Of a stretch of DNA of 64,000 nt, positions 47,081-56,056 are shown piece after piece (the first letter of the stretch is position 1; each line of letters begins with the position of its first letter). The notes under the pieces are model-generated. The model searched no databases. It was given only the letters and a program-made list of their open reading frames with translations, and was not told where the DNA came from. The DNA comes from Campylobacter concisus (GTDB taxonomy: Bacteria > Campylobacterota > Campylobacteria > Campylobacterales > Campylobacteraceae). A program made the translations under genes and the position numbers. Location of the stretch: assembly GCF_003048835.2 (NCBI RefSeq), contig NZ_CP060705.1, positions 806,001 to 870,000 on the forward strand. Reading direction: 5' to 3'.

Positions 47081-49051
47081 ATGAATAATCTAAGTATAAA
47101 AATAAAGATCCTACTAATTGTAATTTTAAGTCTTATTTGTTTAAGTGCAACAAGTATTTATATTTTAAATGGTGTTTTTAAGACTAGAAGCCAAGCTGTA
47201 TCAAGCCTTAATACAGCTGAAGATATCATAAAACAAAGTGAATTTATCCATGAACTTCAAAAAGAGCGTGGTTATAGCGCAGGCTTTATAGCTAATGGCA
47301 AAGATGCTGATAAAAATTTAAAAGAGCAAAGAGCTAAAGTTGATGGCGTTTTGTCTAAACTTTCTAACAAAGATGAACTTTCAAGTGAGCTTAATAGCAT
47401 AAGAGCAAAAGTAGATAGTAAAGAAAGTTTTGCTCTCATAGCTCCAAAATTTCACGATATGATTGAAAATACACTTATATTTGAAAATTCCCTCGCAAGC
47501 AGCTCTGAGCCTGATATGAAAGATAACTTGGCTAGAATTTTTAGCATCTCAAAGATCAAAGAGTATTTTGGTATCACAAGGGCGGTGTTAAATGCTGCCT
47601 TTATAAAACATAACATCGATAAAAATACATACGTAAATTTGGTTTCATTTAATGCAAATATCAAAAATCTCATAAATGACTACGTGAAATTTAATGCAGG
47701 CACATACGCAGATAGTTTGCAAAAAGAGATCTTGCAAAGTGATGAGTTTCAAAAGATAGATGATATCATCAAAAGTGCTATCACTACTCCAGATGAGACA
47801 GCTGGCAAGATCGAAGCGGCTAGTTGGTTCCAAAGCATCACAAATTTGATCGATAACTTTAGAAACTATGAGCTTTACTTGTTAAATGATATGAAAGATA
47901 AAGCTTTACAAGATATGAGCGAAGCTGGTAACTTAGCTGTTTCTATGGTTATTTTGCTTGCCTGTTTTATACTCTTGCTTGTTTTGGTTTCATTTTTTGT
48001 TGGTAAAAATATCATTTCAGGCATCGATAGCGTAAAGGGCGGGCTAAGCGAGTTTTTCTTATATCTAAACAACAAGACAAATTCTGCCAAACTTCTAAGC
48101 TTAAAAGGTAAAGATGAAATTTGCATCATGTCGTCGCTCATCAACGACAACATCCAAAAGATCCAAACATCTAAAGAAAAAGAGAACACCTTCATCCAAA
48201 AAGCCAACACCTTTGTAAATGAGATAAAAGATGGCAACTATGAAGCAAGCTTAGAAGCAGATACTAATAACCCAGCTCTAAATCAACTAAAAAGCACATT
48301 TAAAGATCTACAACTTGCTCTTAAAAATGCAATCTCAAGTAATGGTAAAGATGTACTTGATCTACTAAACACTTATAAAAACCAAGACTTTACAAAAAGA
48401 CTTGATGATGATGGTAAGATAGCAAGTGGTATAAACTCTCTAGGTATAGAAATATCTAAAATGCTAAATGACAATCTAAACCAAGCCCAAACCCTTGAAG
48501 AAAAAGCTAAACTTCTAGCAAGCTCAGTTTCTAAAGTAGCAAGCTCAGCAAACACTCAAGCAAATAGCTTACAAGAATCTGCAGCTGCAGTTGAACAAAT
48601 GTCTAGCTCAATGAATGCCATCTCTCAAAAGACAGCTGATGTTATAAGACAATCAGATGAAATTAAAAACATCATAACTATCATTAGAGATATAGCAGAT
48701 CAAACAAACCTACTAGCTCTTAATGCTGCTATTGAAGCAGCTAGAGCTGGAGAGCATGGTAGAGGATTTGCAGTTGTTGCTGATGAAGTTAGAAAACTAG
48801 CAGAAAGAACTCAAAAATCTCTAGGTGAGATAGAAGCAAATACAAATGTCCTAGCTCAATCAATAAATGAGATGAGTGAATCAATCAAAGAGCAAAGTGA
48901 AGGCATAAATATGATAAATCAATCAGTTGCTCAAATAGATAATCTAACAAAAGAAAACGTTGTAATTGCAAACCAAGCAAATGAAGTAACATCAGAAGTA
49001 GATGAGATGGCTAAAGCTATAGTTGAAGAGGTTAGGAAGAAGAGGTTTTAA
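47081..49051 (+). CDS. Methyl-accepting chemotaxis protein with NIT sensor domain
   Basis: 656-aa membrane chemoreceptor. TM1 covers about 8-28. The periplasmic part starts with [20 protein letters not shown], the signature of the NIT (nitrate/nitrite-responsive) helical domain. TM2 (about 285-308) is followed by a cytoplasmic linker and the signalling domain with its conserved hairpin tip [20 protein letters not shown]. The C-terminus EVRKKRF lacks a methylesterase-docking pentapeptide. AAAGGAATGAAAA precedes ATG. Ligand is inferred from the domain; the respiratory reductase upstream is consistent with sensing electron acceptors. Confidence 0.9.
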   Translation: MNNLSIKIKILLIVILSLICLSATSIYILNGVFKTRSQAVSSLNTAEDIIKQSEFIHELQKERGYSAGFIANGKDADKNLKEQRAKVDGVLSKLSNKDELSSELNSIRAKVDSKESFALIAPKFHDMIENTLIFENSLASSSEPDMKDNLARIFSISKIKEYFGITRAVLNAAFIKHNIDKNTYVNLVSFNANIKNLINDYVKFNAGTYADSLQKEILQSDEFQKIDDIIKSAITTPDETAGKIEAASWFQSITNLIDNFRNYELYLLNDMKDKALQDMSEAGNLAVSMVILLACFILLLVLVSFFVGKNIISGIDSVKGGLSEFFLYLNNKTNSAKLLSLKGKDEICIMSSLINDNIQKIQTSKEKENTFIQKANTFVNEIKDGNYEASLEADTNNPALNQLKSTFKDLQLALKNAISSNGKDVLDLLNTYKNQDFTKRLDDDGKIASGINSLGIEISKMLNDNLNQAQTLEEKAKLLASSVSKVASSANTQANSLQESAAAVEQMSSSMNAISQKTADVIRQSDEIKNIITIIRDIADQTNLLALNAAIEAARAGEHGRGFAVVADEVRKLAERTQKSLGEIEANTNVLAQSINEMSESIKEQSEGINMINQSVAQIDNLTKENVVIANQANEVTSEVDEMAKAIVEEVRKKRF

Positions 49052-49115
49052 AAACACTTCTTTCTTAGAGTTTTAACAAACTAAAATTTGTTTAATGCAA
49101 ACTACTGAATTTAAT

Positions 49116-49149
49116 AAACTCCAATCTGGTTTAAGCTGGATTGGGGTTT
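49116..49149 (+). terminator. Terminator after the chemoreceptor gene
   Basis: AAACTCCAATC ... GATTGGGGTTT stem with a 12-base loop, followed by AGTCTTTTT. Confidence 0.7.
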
Positions 49150-49213
49150 AGTCTTTTTAAATTCTAAACTTTAAATTTAATACTCAAGAAACTTCAAGTA
49201 AATTTTAAAATTT

Positions 49214-49297
49214 CATGAGCAAGTAATTTCGGCTCTGATTTTAGTGGCAAGCTTTGCGAAACCTAAAATCAGTAGTCAATTCTTGCGAGTGAGTGAA
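49214..49297. repeat. Palindromic intergenic element related to the hsdS insert
   Basis: CTGATTTTAG (49235-49244) pairs perfectly with CTAAAATCAG (49263-49272) around a loop holding GCAAGCTTTGC. Immediately downstream is TTGCGAGTGAGTG, identical to 13 bases of the hsdS-locus element at 23126-23138. AATTTCGG occurs upstream here and its counterpart CCGAAATT at 23171. The rest of 49150-49394 holds no gene. Confidence 0.55.
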
Positions 49298-49394
49298 AGT
49301 TTAAAATTTGATAGACGCTTACTAAAATACTTAGCAGATTTAGAGATATTTATTATTTGATATATAAATTATATGTATTTTTATTTGTAAAATT

Positions 49395-50228
49395 TTACAA
49401 AATTTCAAGTCTTGCGCTGATGTCAGCAACGCCTTTTGAATACATTGCAGAAGTTACTATCGCATCGGCATTTGCAAATTCTTTTGCATTTGATAAATTT
49501 ACGCCGCCAGCTGCTAGGATTATGGTATTTGGCGAAATTTCATCTCTTAAAGCTAGCACGTTTTTGATAAGCTCTGGGCTAAATTTGTCACACTGCACGA
49601 CGTTGCATTTTGCCTTTAAAAGCTTACTTGCTTCTTCTAAAATTTCAGCCTCTACACAGATCTTTCGCTCGACCATTTTAGCTTTAAATTCTGACAAATG
49701 CGAGATAAATTCATCAAAACTAGCATAGGCTTTTATGTGGTTTTTAAAGAAAAGAATGCTATCACTTAGTCCAAGTCTATGCATGCCACCACCGCCTTCA
49801 AGCACGGCTTTTACACAAAATTTCTTTGCAAATGGGAAGCTCTTTCTGGTTGCTAAGACTTCGCATTTTTCATTGACGCTTTTTGCAGCTTTTACCATTT
49901 TGTTTGTGTAGGTTGCGATGGCGCTGGCGTATTCTAGTGCGACTTGGGCTAGTTTCCAAGCCTTATGCACATCTTCGTAACTGCCATAAATTTTTATGAT
50001 CACATCGCCAGCCTTGCAAATTTGAGAGTTTTTGACAAAAATTTCGCTCTCGCAGCCAAGTAGCCTTGCCACACTTGCTGCCACATCTACGCAGCTTACG
50101 CAAATTTCATCACGCGAGTAAATTTCAAGTGAGGCGTTTTTATCGATATTTTGAAGCGACGTTGTGAGGTCAAAGTAGGGTAGGTCCTCATTTATGTAGT
50201 CTAAAATTTCAGCGTCGCTTAGTCTCAT
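49395..50228 (-). CDS. ModD-like quinolinate phosphoribosyltransferase homologue
   Basis: 277 aa. Homologue of NadC but with ModD-specific sequences: TRKSFPFAKKF, KAVLEGGGGMHRLGLSDS and IILAAGGVNLSNAKEFA near the C-terminus. ModD proteins usually accompany molybdate ABC transporters and their reaction is not established. Here it is the last gene of the minus-strand cluster that contains a P-type ATPase, with no modABC in view. ATG follows the stop of the 85-aa gene by a single base. NadC itself is less likely because the quinolinate-binding arginine pattern differs. Confidence 0.75.
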   Translation of the reverse strand: MRLSDAEILDYINEDLPYFDLTTSLQNIDKNASLEIYSRDEICVSCVDVAASVARLLGCESEIFVKNSQICKAGDVIIKIYGSYEDVHKAWKLAQVALEYASAIATYTNKMVKAAKSVNEKCEVLATRKSFPFAKKFCVKAVLEGGGGMHRLGLSDSILFFKNHIKAYASFDEFISHLSEFKAKMVERKICVEAEILEEASKLLKAKCNVVQCDKFSPELIKNVLALRDEISPNTIILAAGGVNLSNAKEFANADAIVTSAMYSKGVADISARLEIL

Positions 50229-50229
50229 T

Positions 50230-50487
50230 TTACGCCTTTTTTGAAGCGGTTTTTGCTTTTACGATCATCTTTTTAAAGATGCCGTTATCGTAAAGTCCAG
50301 CGTGGTAAAGCGCAAAGCATGTAAATGCTATGCCAGAAACTACGTGGAATTTTTTAACAGATCTATTTTTCATAAAAAGTGCGCTTAGGCAAACAGATGC
50401 CAAAGTGACGCTCATGCCAACCTTTGCTACTTGTCTATGAGTGTTTAGATCTAGTAGTTTGCCGCTTATCTTTATATCTTTTCCCAA
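50230..50487 (-). CDS. 85-aa two-helix membrane protein, unknown
   Basis: Unrecognised family. Start TTG at 50487, directly after AAAGGAGAAAAT; the longer open frame to 50550 overlaps the symporter gene in another frame and is rejected. Two hydrophobic helices: VAKVGMSVTLASVCLSALFM and FHVVSGIAFTCFALYHAGLY, the latter with two histidines spaced like a possible haem or metal pair (H-x14-H). The C-terminus is lysine-rich. It sits between the symporter and modD-like genes with gaps of ten and one base, so it belongs to the same transcript. Confidence 0.6.
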   Translation of the reverse strand: MGKDIKISGKLLDLNTHRQVAKVGMSVTLASVCLSALFMKNRSVKKFHVVSGIAFTCFALYHAGLYDNGIFKKMIVKAKTASKKA

Positions 50488-50497
50488 ATTTTCTCCT

Positions 50498-51961
50498 TTA
50501 GTTTTTGCTCCAGCAGCTTGTATTTTTGATGCCAAGGCTCTCTGGGTCAAATTCTGGGTTTTTACCAGCTTTTCTTTGAGCTTCGTAGTCTTTTATAGCT
50601 ATTATCACCACTTTTGATAGTAAGAAAATGGCGATGATATTTATCGTAGCCATGGCTGCCATCGTGATATCAGCGATGTTCCAAGCGAGCTTTAAGTTCA
50701 TCTGAGCGCCTATAAATATCATAATCACTGCTGTGATCTTAAATGCAAGCGTTAAATTTTTACTCTTAGTTAGAAATTTCATATTTGCCTGTGCGTAGTA
50801 GTAGTTGCCGATGAGTGATGTGATGGCAAATAGCACTACTGCAAGGGTCGTAAAGTGTAGCCCAAAGTCGCCAAAATACTCTTTCATCGCTGCTTGAACG
50901 AGAGGTAGGGCGGTTAGCACTTCGCCACTTACTCCAGTTTGTTTTGTAAGATATGCCTGAGAAAAAAGCACGATCATACCAGAGGCGATGCATATCGTCA
51001 TATCGATAAAGACCGCCATTGCCTGAACTAGTCCTTGCTTGACTGGGTGGCTTGTGTGAGCCGCAGCCGCTGCATTTGGCGCTGAACCCATCCCAGCTTC
51101 GTTTGAAAAAAGTCCCCTTTTTATGCCTATTACGATCACGCTTCCAGCAAATCCGCCAAAGATCGCTTTAAAATCAAATGCACTTTCTATGATCATCTTG
51201 ATAACGGCTGGAATTTCTTTGAAATTTAAAACGATCGCGATGATAGCTAGCAAGATGTAAGTAAGCGCCATGAAAGGCACTATATATGAGCTAACTTTGC
51301 CGATGATGTGGCTCTTGCTAAAAAACATCACAGCCGTAAATGCTGTAAGGATAAGTCCGATGCCAATAGGCAAGCCACTTTGCGCAAAGGTGATGTTGCT
51401 GCCTGCTTGGTCGTAGTAAATTTCAAAGGCAGAGGTCATGGTGTAGCTTTGAAGCCCGTTAAAGCCGTATGCATAGGTGATGATGAGGATGATAGCAAAC
51501 AAAGAGCCAAGCCACTTTATGCCAAGCCCATTTTTGATGTAGTAAGCTGGACCGCCTTTAAAGCCAAAAACATCTTTTGTCTTATAAATTTGAGCTAGCG
51601 TGCTCTCTATAAAGGCTGAAGCTGAGCCTAAAAACGCCATCAAACACATCCAAAAAAGCGCCCCTGGACCACCTGCGACGATGGCAGCTGAAATTCCAGC
51701 GATGTTACCGATACCAACGCGTGAAGCAGTCGAGATCATCAGCGCTTGAAATGGTGTTAGATGGTGCTTGTTATACTTGTCCTTTTTCTCTACCAGAACT
51801 CTGCAAGCTTCAAAGAACATCCTAAACTGCACAAAACGGGTAAGATAGCTAAAGTAAATTCCTGAAGCTACAAGGATGATAACCAAAAAATATCCATATA
51901 AAAAGTCGTTGGCTACATCCATTTTGCCGTTTAAAAAGTTTAAGAAATTCTCAAACACCAT
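50498..51961 (-). CDS. AGCS-family sodium:alanine/glycine symporter
   Basis: 487-aa inner-membrane carrier with about 10-11 helices. AGCS signatures visible: RVGIGNIAGISAAIVAGGPGALFWM in part, FGGFAGSVIVIGIKRGLFSNEAGMGSAP in part, and KGGPAYYIKNGLG. It imports small neutral amino acids with sodium. AAAGGATAG precedes ATG. It follows the P-type ATPase gene after 14 bases, which is an unusual partnership. Confidence 0.9.
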   Translation of the reverse strand: MVFENFLNFLNGKMDVANDFLYGYFLVIILVASGIYFSYLTRFVQFRMFFEACRVLVEKKDKYNKHHLTPFQALMISTASRVGIGNIAGISAAIVAGGPGALFWMCLMAFLGSASAFIESTLAQIYKTKDVFGFKGGPAYYIKNGLGIKWLGSLFAIILIITYAYGFNGLQSYTMTSAFEIYYDQAGSNITFAQSGLPIGIGLILTAFTAVMFFSKSHIIGKVSSYIVPFMALTYILLAIIAIVLNFKEIPAVIKMIIESAFDFKAIFGGFAGSVIVIGIKRGLFSNEAGMGSAPNAAAAAHTSHPVKQGLVQAMAVFIDMTICIASGMIVLFSQAYLTKQTGVSGEVLTALPLVQAAMKEYFGDFGLHFTTLAVVLFAITSLIGNYYYAQANMKFLTKSKNLTLAFKITAVIMIFIGAQMNLKLAWNIADITMAAMATINIIAIFLLSKVVIIAIKDYEAQRKAGKNPEFDPESLGIKNTSCWSKN

Positions 51962-51975
51962 CTATCCTTTCAAAT

Positions 51976-54072
51976 TTATTTCGACTTGATCTTCACGCCC
52001 TTCATTGAGTTGAGCAGAAGCCAGATCGTCGTGCCATTGTGAAGCATAGCAGTTGCTATTGGATTTAGCATGCCAAGTGTTGCGGCACTTAGTATGGCTG
52101 TATTTACGCCAACGGTTGAGCGGAAATTTGAGCTTATTAGCTTCATCGTCTTATTTGCGAGCTCTTTTGCAAGCGCCACGCTCATAATGTCATCTTTTAA
52201 AAGGCTTATATCAGCCGTTGCTTTAGCGATATCTGCACCTTTGTGCATGCTTATGCCAACATTTGCTTTTGTTAGACTTGGCGCGTCATTTATACCATCT
52301 CCGACAAAGGCGACCTTTTTGCCTTCATTTTTTAGCTCTTCGATGATCGCTGCTTTGTCCGTTGGTAAGCACTCAGCATATACTCTATCAAGCCCTAGCT
52401 CGCGCGCTACCTCTTCAGCCTTGCTCTTGATGTCGCCACTTAGCATAACTATCTCTTTTACGCCAAGATTTCGTAGTTTTGCCACCATATCTTTAGCGTT
52501 TGCTCTCATATCATCTTTCATAGCTATGACGCCAACAAGCTCTTTGTCATATCCTACATAAAGCAAGGTTAGACCGCTTTGCAAAGCCTTATTTATGAGC
52601 GTTTCGTGAGCTTTAAAGCTTATCATCTCATCATCTTCTAAGAAGTGCCTACTGCCGATGACCACCTCTTTGCCGTTCATAGCAGTTTTTACGCCGTGGG
52701 CCACGATAAATTCGACCTCGTCATGGTGAATGTGGCTAAATCCACGCTTGTTTGCAGCCTCGACTATCGCTTCAGCTACTGGGTGGAAGTAGTGCTCCTC
52801 GGCACTTGCGGTTAAATTTAAGATATCAGCCTCTGAAAATCCATCTTTAAAAGAGTAAATTTCAACCACACTTAGGCGTCCATGAGTTAGAGTGCCGGTT
52901 TTGTCAAAGACAAAGGTATCAACCGAGCTTAGAGCCTCGATCGCCTTTGCACCTTTTATAAGGATGCCGTTTCTGCCGGCTTTTGAGATGCTTGACTTAA
53001 ACGCAACTGGCGTAGCAAGCTTAAGCGCGCAAGAGTAATCAGCCTGAAGCACGCTAGCAACGCTGTTCATATTTTTATTTATAACATACGAAAGCCCAGC
53101 AAGAGAGAGCGTGACTGGCACAAGTTTATCAGCTAGTTTTAGAGCTTTTACGCCGATAGCTGACTTTTCATTGAGCGAGCTTTGGATGTACTTTTTGATC
53201 CTTGCGGTTGCGGTGTCGTTACCTACGTTTTCAGCCCAAATTTTGATCCTGCCCTCATCGACAACAGTACCACTTATGACGCGGTCGCCTCTAGCTTTTG
53301 CCACGGGTTCTGCTTCTCCAGTCATTGAGACTTGATTGACATCAGCATTACCCTCGACGATGTAGCCATCAACGCCTATCGTCTCGCCAGCTCCCACGAC
53401 TACGATGTCACCTTTTTTTAAATTTTCGGTTTTTACCTTTTCAAGCGTCTTTTCACCGTTTAAATTTCGCTCGACCCATACCTCTTCGATGTTTGGTTTG
53501 GCTAGCTCTTTTATTAGATCATCACTTCTGTGGCTAGCACTTTCTTCCATGTATTCGCCGATATTTATCATCAAATTTGTGCTATTTGCAGCCAAATGAT
53601 CGCCCATTGCAAGGCTAGTGCCAATAGCAGTTGCCTCAAGCACTTTTGAGGTGATGCCATCGTACCTTAGCTCTTTTGCACCTTCTATTAAATTTGGAGC
53701 TGTTGCGTAAAGAGTTACGGCTGATTTTAGAGTTTTGTTACTCATAAACGGCGTTACACCAAGTGCAGCAGCAGCTTTGTAGATATTTGCTTTGCTAGGC
53801 AGGCTCTCATCTTTTGGCTTGGTTGGAAAATCATAGCTCTTTATAAAATCTAAAATTTTCTCATAGCTCTTATCAAACTCGACGACGATGCTTTTTGCAT
53901 ATTTATTTACGCGCACGCTTCTTGCATCGGTTCGCTCTGAGATCGCAGCCTCGATAGCGCTGACATCGCTTCTGGCATTTATGCTCTCGCAAATAAACCT
54001 CGCTCTATTTTTGCTCTTATGAGCTAGAGTGACCTTATTTTTGTGAGTCAAGTTCAGCTTTGACATCTTCAA
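51976..54072 (-). CDS. Non-canonical P-type ATPase with N-terminal HMA2-like domain
   Basis: 698 aa. The N-terminal ~85 residues form a ferredoxin-like HMA fold without CxxC (SVRVNKYAKSIVVEFD). Catalytic motifs are intact: SMTGEAEPV, FDKTGTLTHGRLS, AEEHYFHPVAEAIVE with the HP dipeptide of P1B pumps, and VGDGINDAPSLTKA. The membrane ion-site motif is SCALKLATP instead of CPC, SPC or TPC. The two membrane segments before it are weakly hydrophobic. Transported ion unknown. ATG 54072 overlaps the preceding gene by 38 bp; ATG 54066 is equally possible. Lies in the Fur-linked operon. Confidence 0.85.
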   Translation of the reverse strand: MKMSKLNLTHKNKVTLAHKSKNRARFICESINARSDVSAIEAAISERTDARSVRVNKYAKSIVVEFDKSYEKILDFIKSYDFPTKPKDESLPSKANIYKAAAALGVTPFMSNKTLKSAVTLYATAPNLIEGAKELRYDGITSKVLEATAIGTSLAMGDHLAANSTNLMINIGEYMEESASHRSDDLIKELAKPNIEEVWVERNLNGEKTLEKVKTENLKKGDIVVVGAGETIGVDGYIVEGNADVNQVSMTGEAEPVAKARGDRVISGTVVDEGRIKIWAENVGNDTATARIKKYIQSSLNEKSAIGVKALKLADKLVPVTLSLAGLSYVINKNMNSVASVLQADYSCALKLATPVAFKSSISKAGRNGILIKGAKAIEALSSVDTFVFDKTGTLTHGRLSVVEIYSFKDGFSEADILNLTASAEEHYFHPVAEAIVEAANKRGFSHIHHDEVEFIVAHGVKTAMNGKEVVIGSRHFLEDDEMISFKAHETLINKALQSGLTLLYVGYDKELVGVIAMKDDMRANAKDMVAKLRNLGVKEIVMLSGDIKSKAEEVARELGLDRVYAECLPTDKAAIIEELKNEGKKVAFVGDGINDAPSLTKANVGISMHKGADIAKATADISLLKDDIMSVALAKELANKTMKLISSNFRSTVGVNTAILSAATLGMLNPIATAMLHNGTTIWLLLNSMKGVKIKSK

Positions 54073-54355
54073 AACGCTCTTTTAGTTCTTCTATGCCAGC
54101 GTTTATTAGCTCGCCACCTTTGATGATCGCTTTAAATACGCACTCTTGTGCTTTTGGATTAGTTAGCACATAAGCTGCTATGCCGCCTAAAAGTAGGCCT
54201 TTTACAAAGCCAGCTGCGTTAAAATTTTCAGGTACAAATGGTAAATTTTGAGCTGCATTGTTTATTGCATTATCAACTGCACTTGGCTGAGTTGCTGCTG
54301 CGTCATTTGCTGCTACTTCGTTTGCGTTTTCTTCATTGATATAAGGGTTATTCAT
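54035..54355 (-). CDS. YtxH-like small membrane protein (106 aa)
   Basis: Acidic, Asn/Ala-rich N-terminus (about 1-45), one helix AAGFVKGLLLGGIAAYVLTN with a GxxxGG face, then an amphipathic helix ending EELKERFEDVKAELDSQK. The single-helix-plus-coil layout is like YtxH/DUF5132 proteins found beside HMA2-type ATPases. TAATG overlap with the preceding gene and GGAGAGC upstream. Function unknown. Confidence 0.65.
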   Translation of the reverse strand: MNNPYINEENANEVAANDAAATQPSAVDNAINNAAQNLPFVPENFNAAGFVKGLLLGGIAAYVLTNPKAQECVFKAIIKGGELINAGIEELKERFEDVKAELDSQK

Positions 54356-54669
54356 TATTTGCTCTCCAATTTTATTAGTTCTTCAGCTATCAAAAGACCG
54401 CCGATGCCAGCTGCTGTGAAAGCTGCTGCGTTTAGATATTTTTTTTGCGCTATCAAATTTGAAGCGTGAATGCCAACAGCACCTACAAAACCGCCAGTTA
54501 CAGCGTATTTTACTATCTTCTTAGCGACATCTTTTTTAGTTGCTCTGTTGTTTAGATAGTCGTTAAAGCCAAGTGCAGCCGCACCCATGCCAGCGATTAA
54601 GGCTCCGCTGATGAAGTGATCAAACGGAAGCCTTGTATTTGAAAGCGTAAAAAGACTATTTTCTTGCAT
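54355..54669 (-). CDS. Glycine-zipper three-helix membrane protein (104 aa)
   Basis: Unrecognised family. Three hydrophobic helices with small-residue faces: ISGALIAGMGAAALGF, VKYAVTGGFVGAVGIHAS and NAAAFTAAGIGGLLIAEEL. Such Gly/Ala patterns favour tight helix packing or oligomer formation. AAGGATAGAGA precedes ATG; the stop overlaps the next ATG. Operon member of the HMA2/ATPase cluster. Confidence 0.65.
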   Translation of the reverse strand: MQENSLFTLSNTRLPFDHFISGALIAGMGAAALGFNDYLNNRATKKDVAKKIVKYAVTGGFVGAVGIHASNLIAQKKYLNAAAFTAAGIGGLLIAEELIKLESK

Positions 54670-54678
54670 TCTCTATCC

Positions 54679-54990
54679 TTAAGCTATATCGTTTGGTGCG
54701 ATAGCTTTTGGAGCTGCTGGCTTTTTAGCGCGTGGTTTTCTTGTTTTTTTAACCACTTTTTCAGCCTCTTTTTCTACTTTTTTAGCGCCACGTTTTGCTT
54801 TTTTCTCTTCTTTTACCATGAAGTCTTTTGCGTCTTTTGCGACGTTTTTACCTTTTTTGTAAAGATCTTTTGCAGCCTCTTTGCCTTTGTCTAAGCCATC
54901 TTTTGCGCACTCTTTGATCTTATCTCTTTTACTCCAAGCAACTACTGCTAAACCGCCTACTGCTAAACCTGCTAAAAATGGTAATGCCAT
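54679..54990 (-). CDS. YtxH-like membrane protein with histone-like Lys-rich tail (103 aa)
   Basis: One N-terminal glycine-zipper helix (ALPFLAGLAVGGLAVVAW) followed by a basic coiled segment of KDLYKKGKNVAKDAKDF type and a C-terminal KKTRKPRAKKPAAPKA tail resembling histone H1. I chose ATG 54990 with AAAGGATTTAAA upstream; the frame is open to 55038 but that part overlaps the preceding gene. The cytosolic tail may bind nucleic acid, acidic protein or phosphate. Function unknown. Confidence 0.65.
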   Translation of the reverse strand: MALPFLAGLAVGGLAVVAWSKRDKIKECAKDGLDKGKEAAKDLYKKGKNVAKDAKDFMVKEEKKAKRGAKKVEKEAEKVVKKTRKPRAKKPAAPKAIAPNDIA

Positions 54991-55021
54991 TTTAAATCCT
55001 TTCTTTGTTTGATTTTGTAAA

Positions 55022-55672
55022 TTATTCATCTTCTCCATCCTTATTTAAATTTTTGCTAACTACTGAAATGCCTAATGCCCCAAGTGCAAGCCCGCTAAAA
55101 AACGAGAAATTTGGGTTGTTTGTGATCTTTGCCAACTCGCTTTTATCAGCCTTGCCACTTGCGATATTTTGCAAGCTTTTAGTTATCTCATTAAAGTCAT
55201 TTTGATAGCTTTCTAAAATATTTGTTATGCCATTTTGCTCAAAATTTTGTGAAATTTCATTTAAATTTAGCTCATTTTTTGCCACAGCTCCGCTATAAAT
55301 TTCTTTTAAGCAATGCCTTAAAGAGGCGATGTATTCGTTATTTGAAGTAGCCCAAAGTCTAAAAAATAGATCTTTTAGCTCCTCATCATCTAAGCTTTCA
55401 CAAAATTTTTCATACATTTTGTTTAGCTCATTTTCATAGTTTAGTGCCTCTATCAGCGCATCTTCTTTATTTTTTGCTGGCAAAAAGATAGCTTCGTTTT
55501 CACAAACAAGCTCATACTCATGCGCGCTTGCAAATTTCTCTATCAAGATGATCGCATTTTTTCTTACGCTTGCGATTTGATCAAATACTTCACCAAACGA
55601 AGCTAGGCTTTCACATAGCCTTAGTGCGTTTTTTTCGCTCGTATAAGAGGCGTTTAAAAGCTCATTAAGCAT
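55022..55672 (-). CDS. Degenerate ferritin-like four-helix protein with C-terminal membrane helix
   Basis: 216 aa. The first ~120 residues form helices in the pattern of ferritin-like DUF2202 proteins: YTSEKNALRLCESL, FGEVFDQIASVRKNAI, ALNYENELNKMYEKF, FFRLWATSNNEYIASLRH. Some carboxylates remain, but the second ExxH position reads VRKNA, so a full di-iron site is doubtful. A single glycine-rich helix (FSFFSGLALGALGISVV) lies near the C-terminus. Start overlaps the HMA2-like gene by eight bases. Fold assignment is tentative. Confidence 0.55.
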   Translation of the reverse strand: MLNELLNASYTSEKNALRLCESLASFGEVFDQIASVRKNAIILIEKFASAHEYELVCENEAIFLPAKNKEDALIEALNYENELNKMYEKFCESLDDEELKDLFFRLWATSNNEYIASLRHCLKEIYSGAVAKNELNLNEISQNFEQNGITNILESYQNDFNEITKSLQNIASGKADKSELAKITNNPNFSFFSGLALGALGISVVSKNLNKDGEDE

Positions 55673-55988
55673 ATTTTACTTCTTTTGCTACTTCATTTAC
55701 TTTAGCTGAAATTTCTTCTAAATTTTGCCCTTTTAAGAGATCCTCCCAGAGATTTTTAGGGAAAATTTCATGGTCGTATTCGATCGTTACAGAGCCGATT
55801 ATCTTGTTAAATTTAACATTTTTTATGCCATTTATCTGAGCGATCATATCATCTAAACTAGCTAAATTTACGCTACTACTTAGCTCTTTGATCTTTGGGC
55901 TAACCCTTACTCTTAGTCTGCCATTTGTGTGAGCTATCATCGAAAAATAGCTTGCAACTTGTGCTAAAGTTTGTGTTTTTATATCCAT
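55665..55988 (-). CDS. HMA2-like domain protein without CxxC
   Basis: 107 aa. A beta-alpha-beta-beta-alpha-beta pattern (GRLRVRVSPKI, LASLDDMIAQINGIKNVKF, IIGSVTIEYD) like heavy-metal-associated domains, but the metal-binding cysteines are missing, as in HMA2 proteins. It resembles the N-terminal domain of the ATPase in the same operon, so it may dock onto it. I use ATG 55988 because AAAAGG is six bases upstream; ATG 55994 sits too close. First gene of the nine-gene run, 103 bp after the Fur-like gene. Confidence 0.65.
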   Translation of the reverse strand: MDIKTQTLAQVASYFSMIAHTNGRLRVRVSPKIKELSSSVNLASLDDMIAQINGIKNVKFNKIIGSVTIEYDHEIFPKNLWEDLLKGQNLEEISAKVNEVAKEVKYA

Positions 55989-56056
55989 TTTCATCCTTTT
56001 ATTTTGTCTGCGTATTATCTAATCTGTAACTTAAATCAATCTGAAATTTTTTTGTC

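Noticed and set aside
52070-52561. 163-codon frame antisense to the P-type ATPase gene
   Set aside because: Shadow of a strongly conserved coding sequence; Ser/Phe/Ala-rich with no ribosome site.
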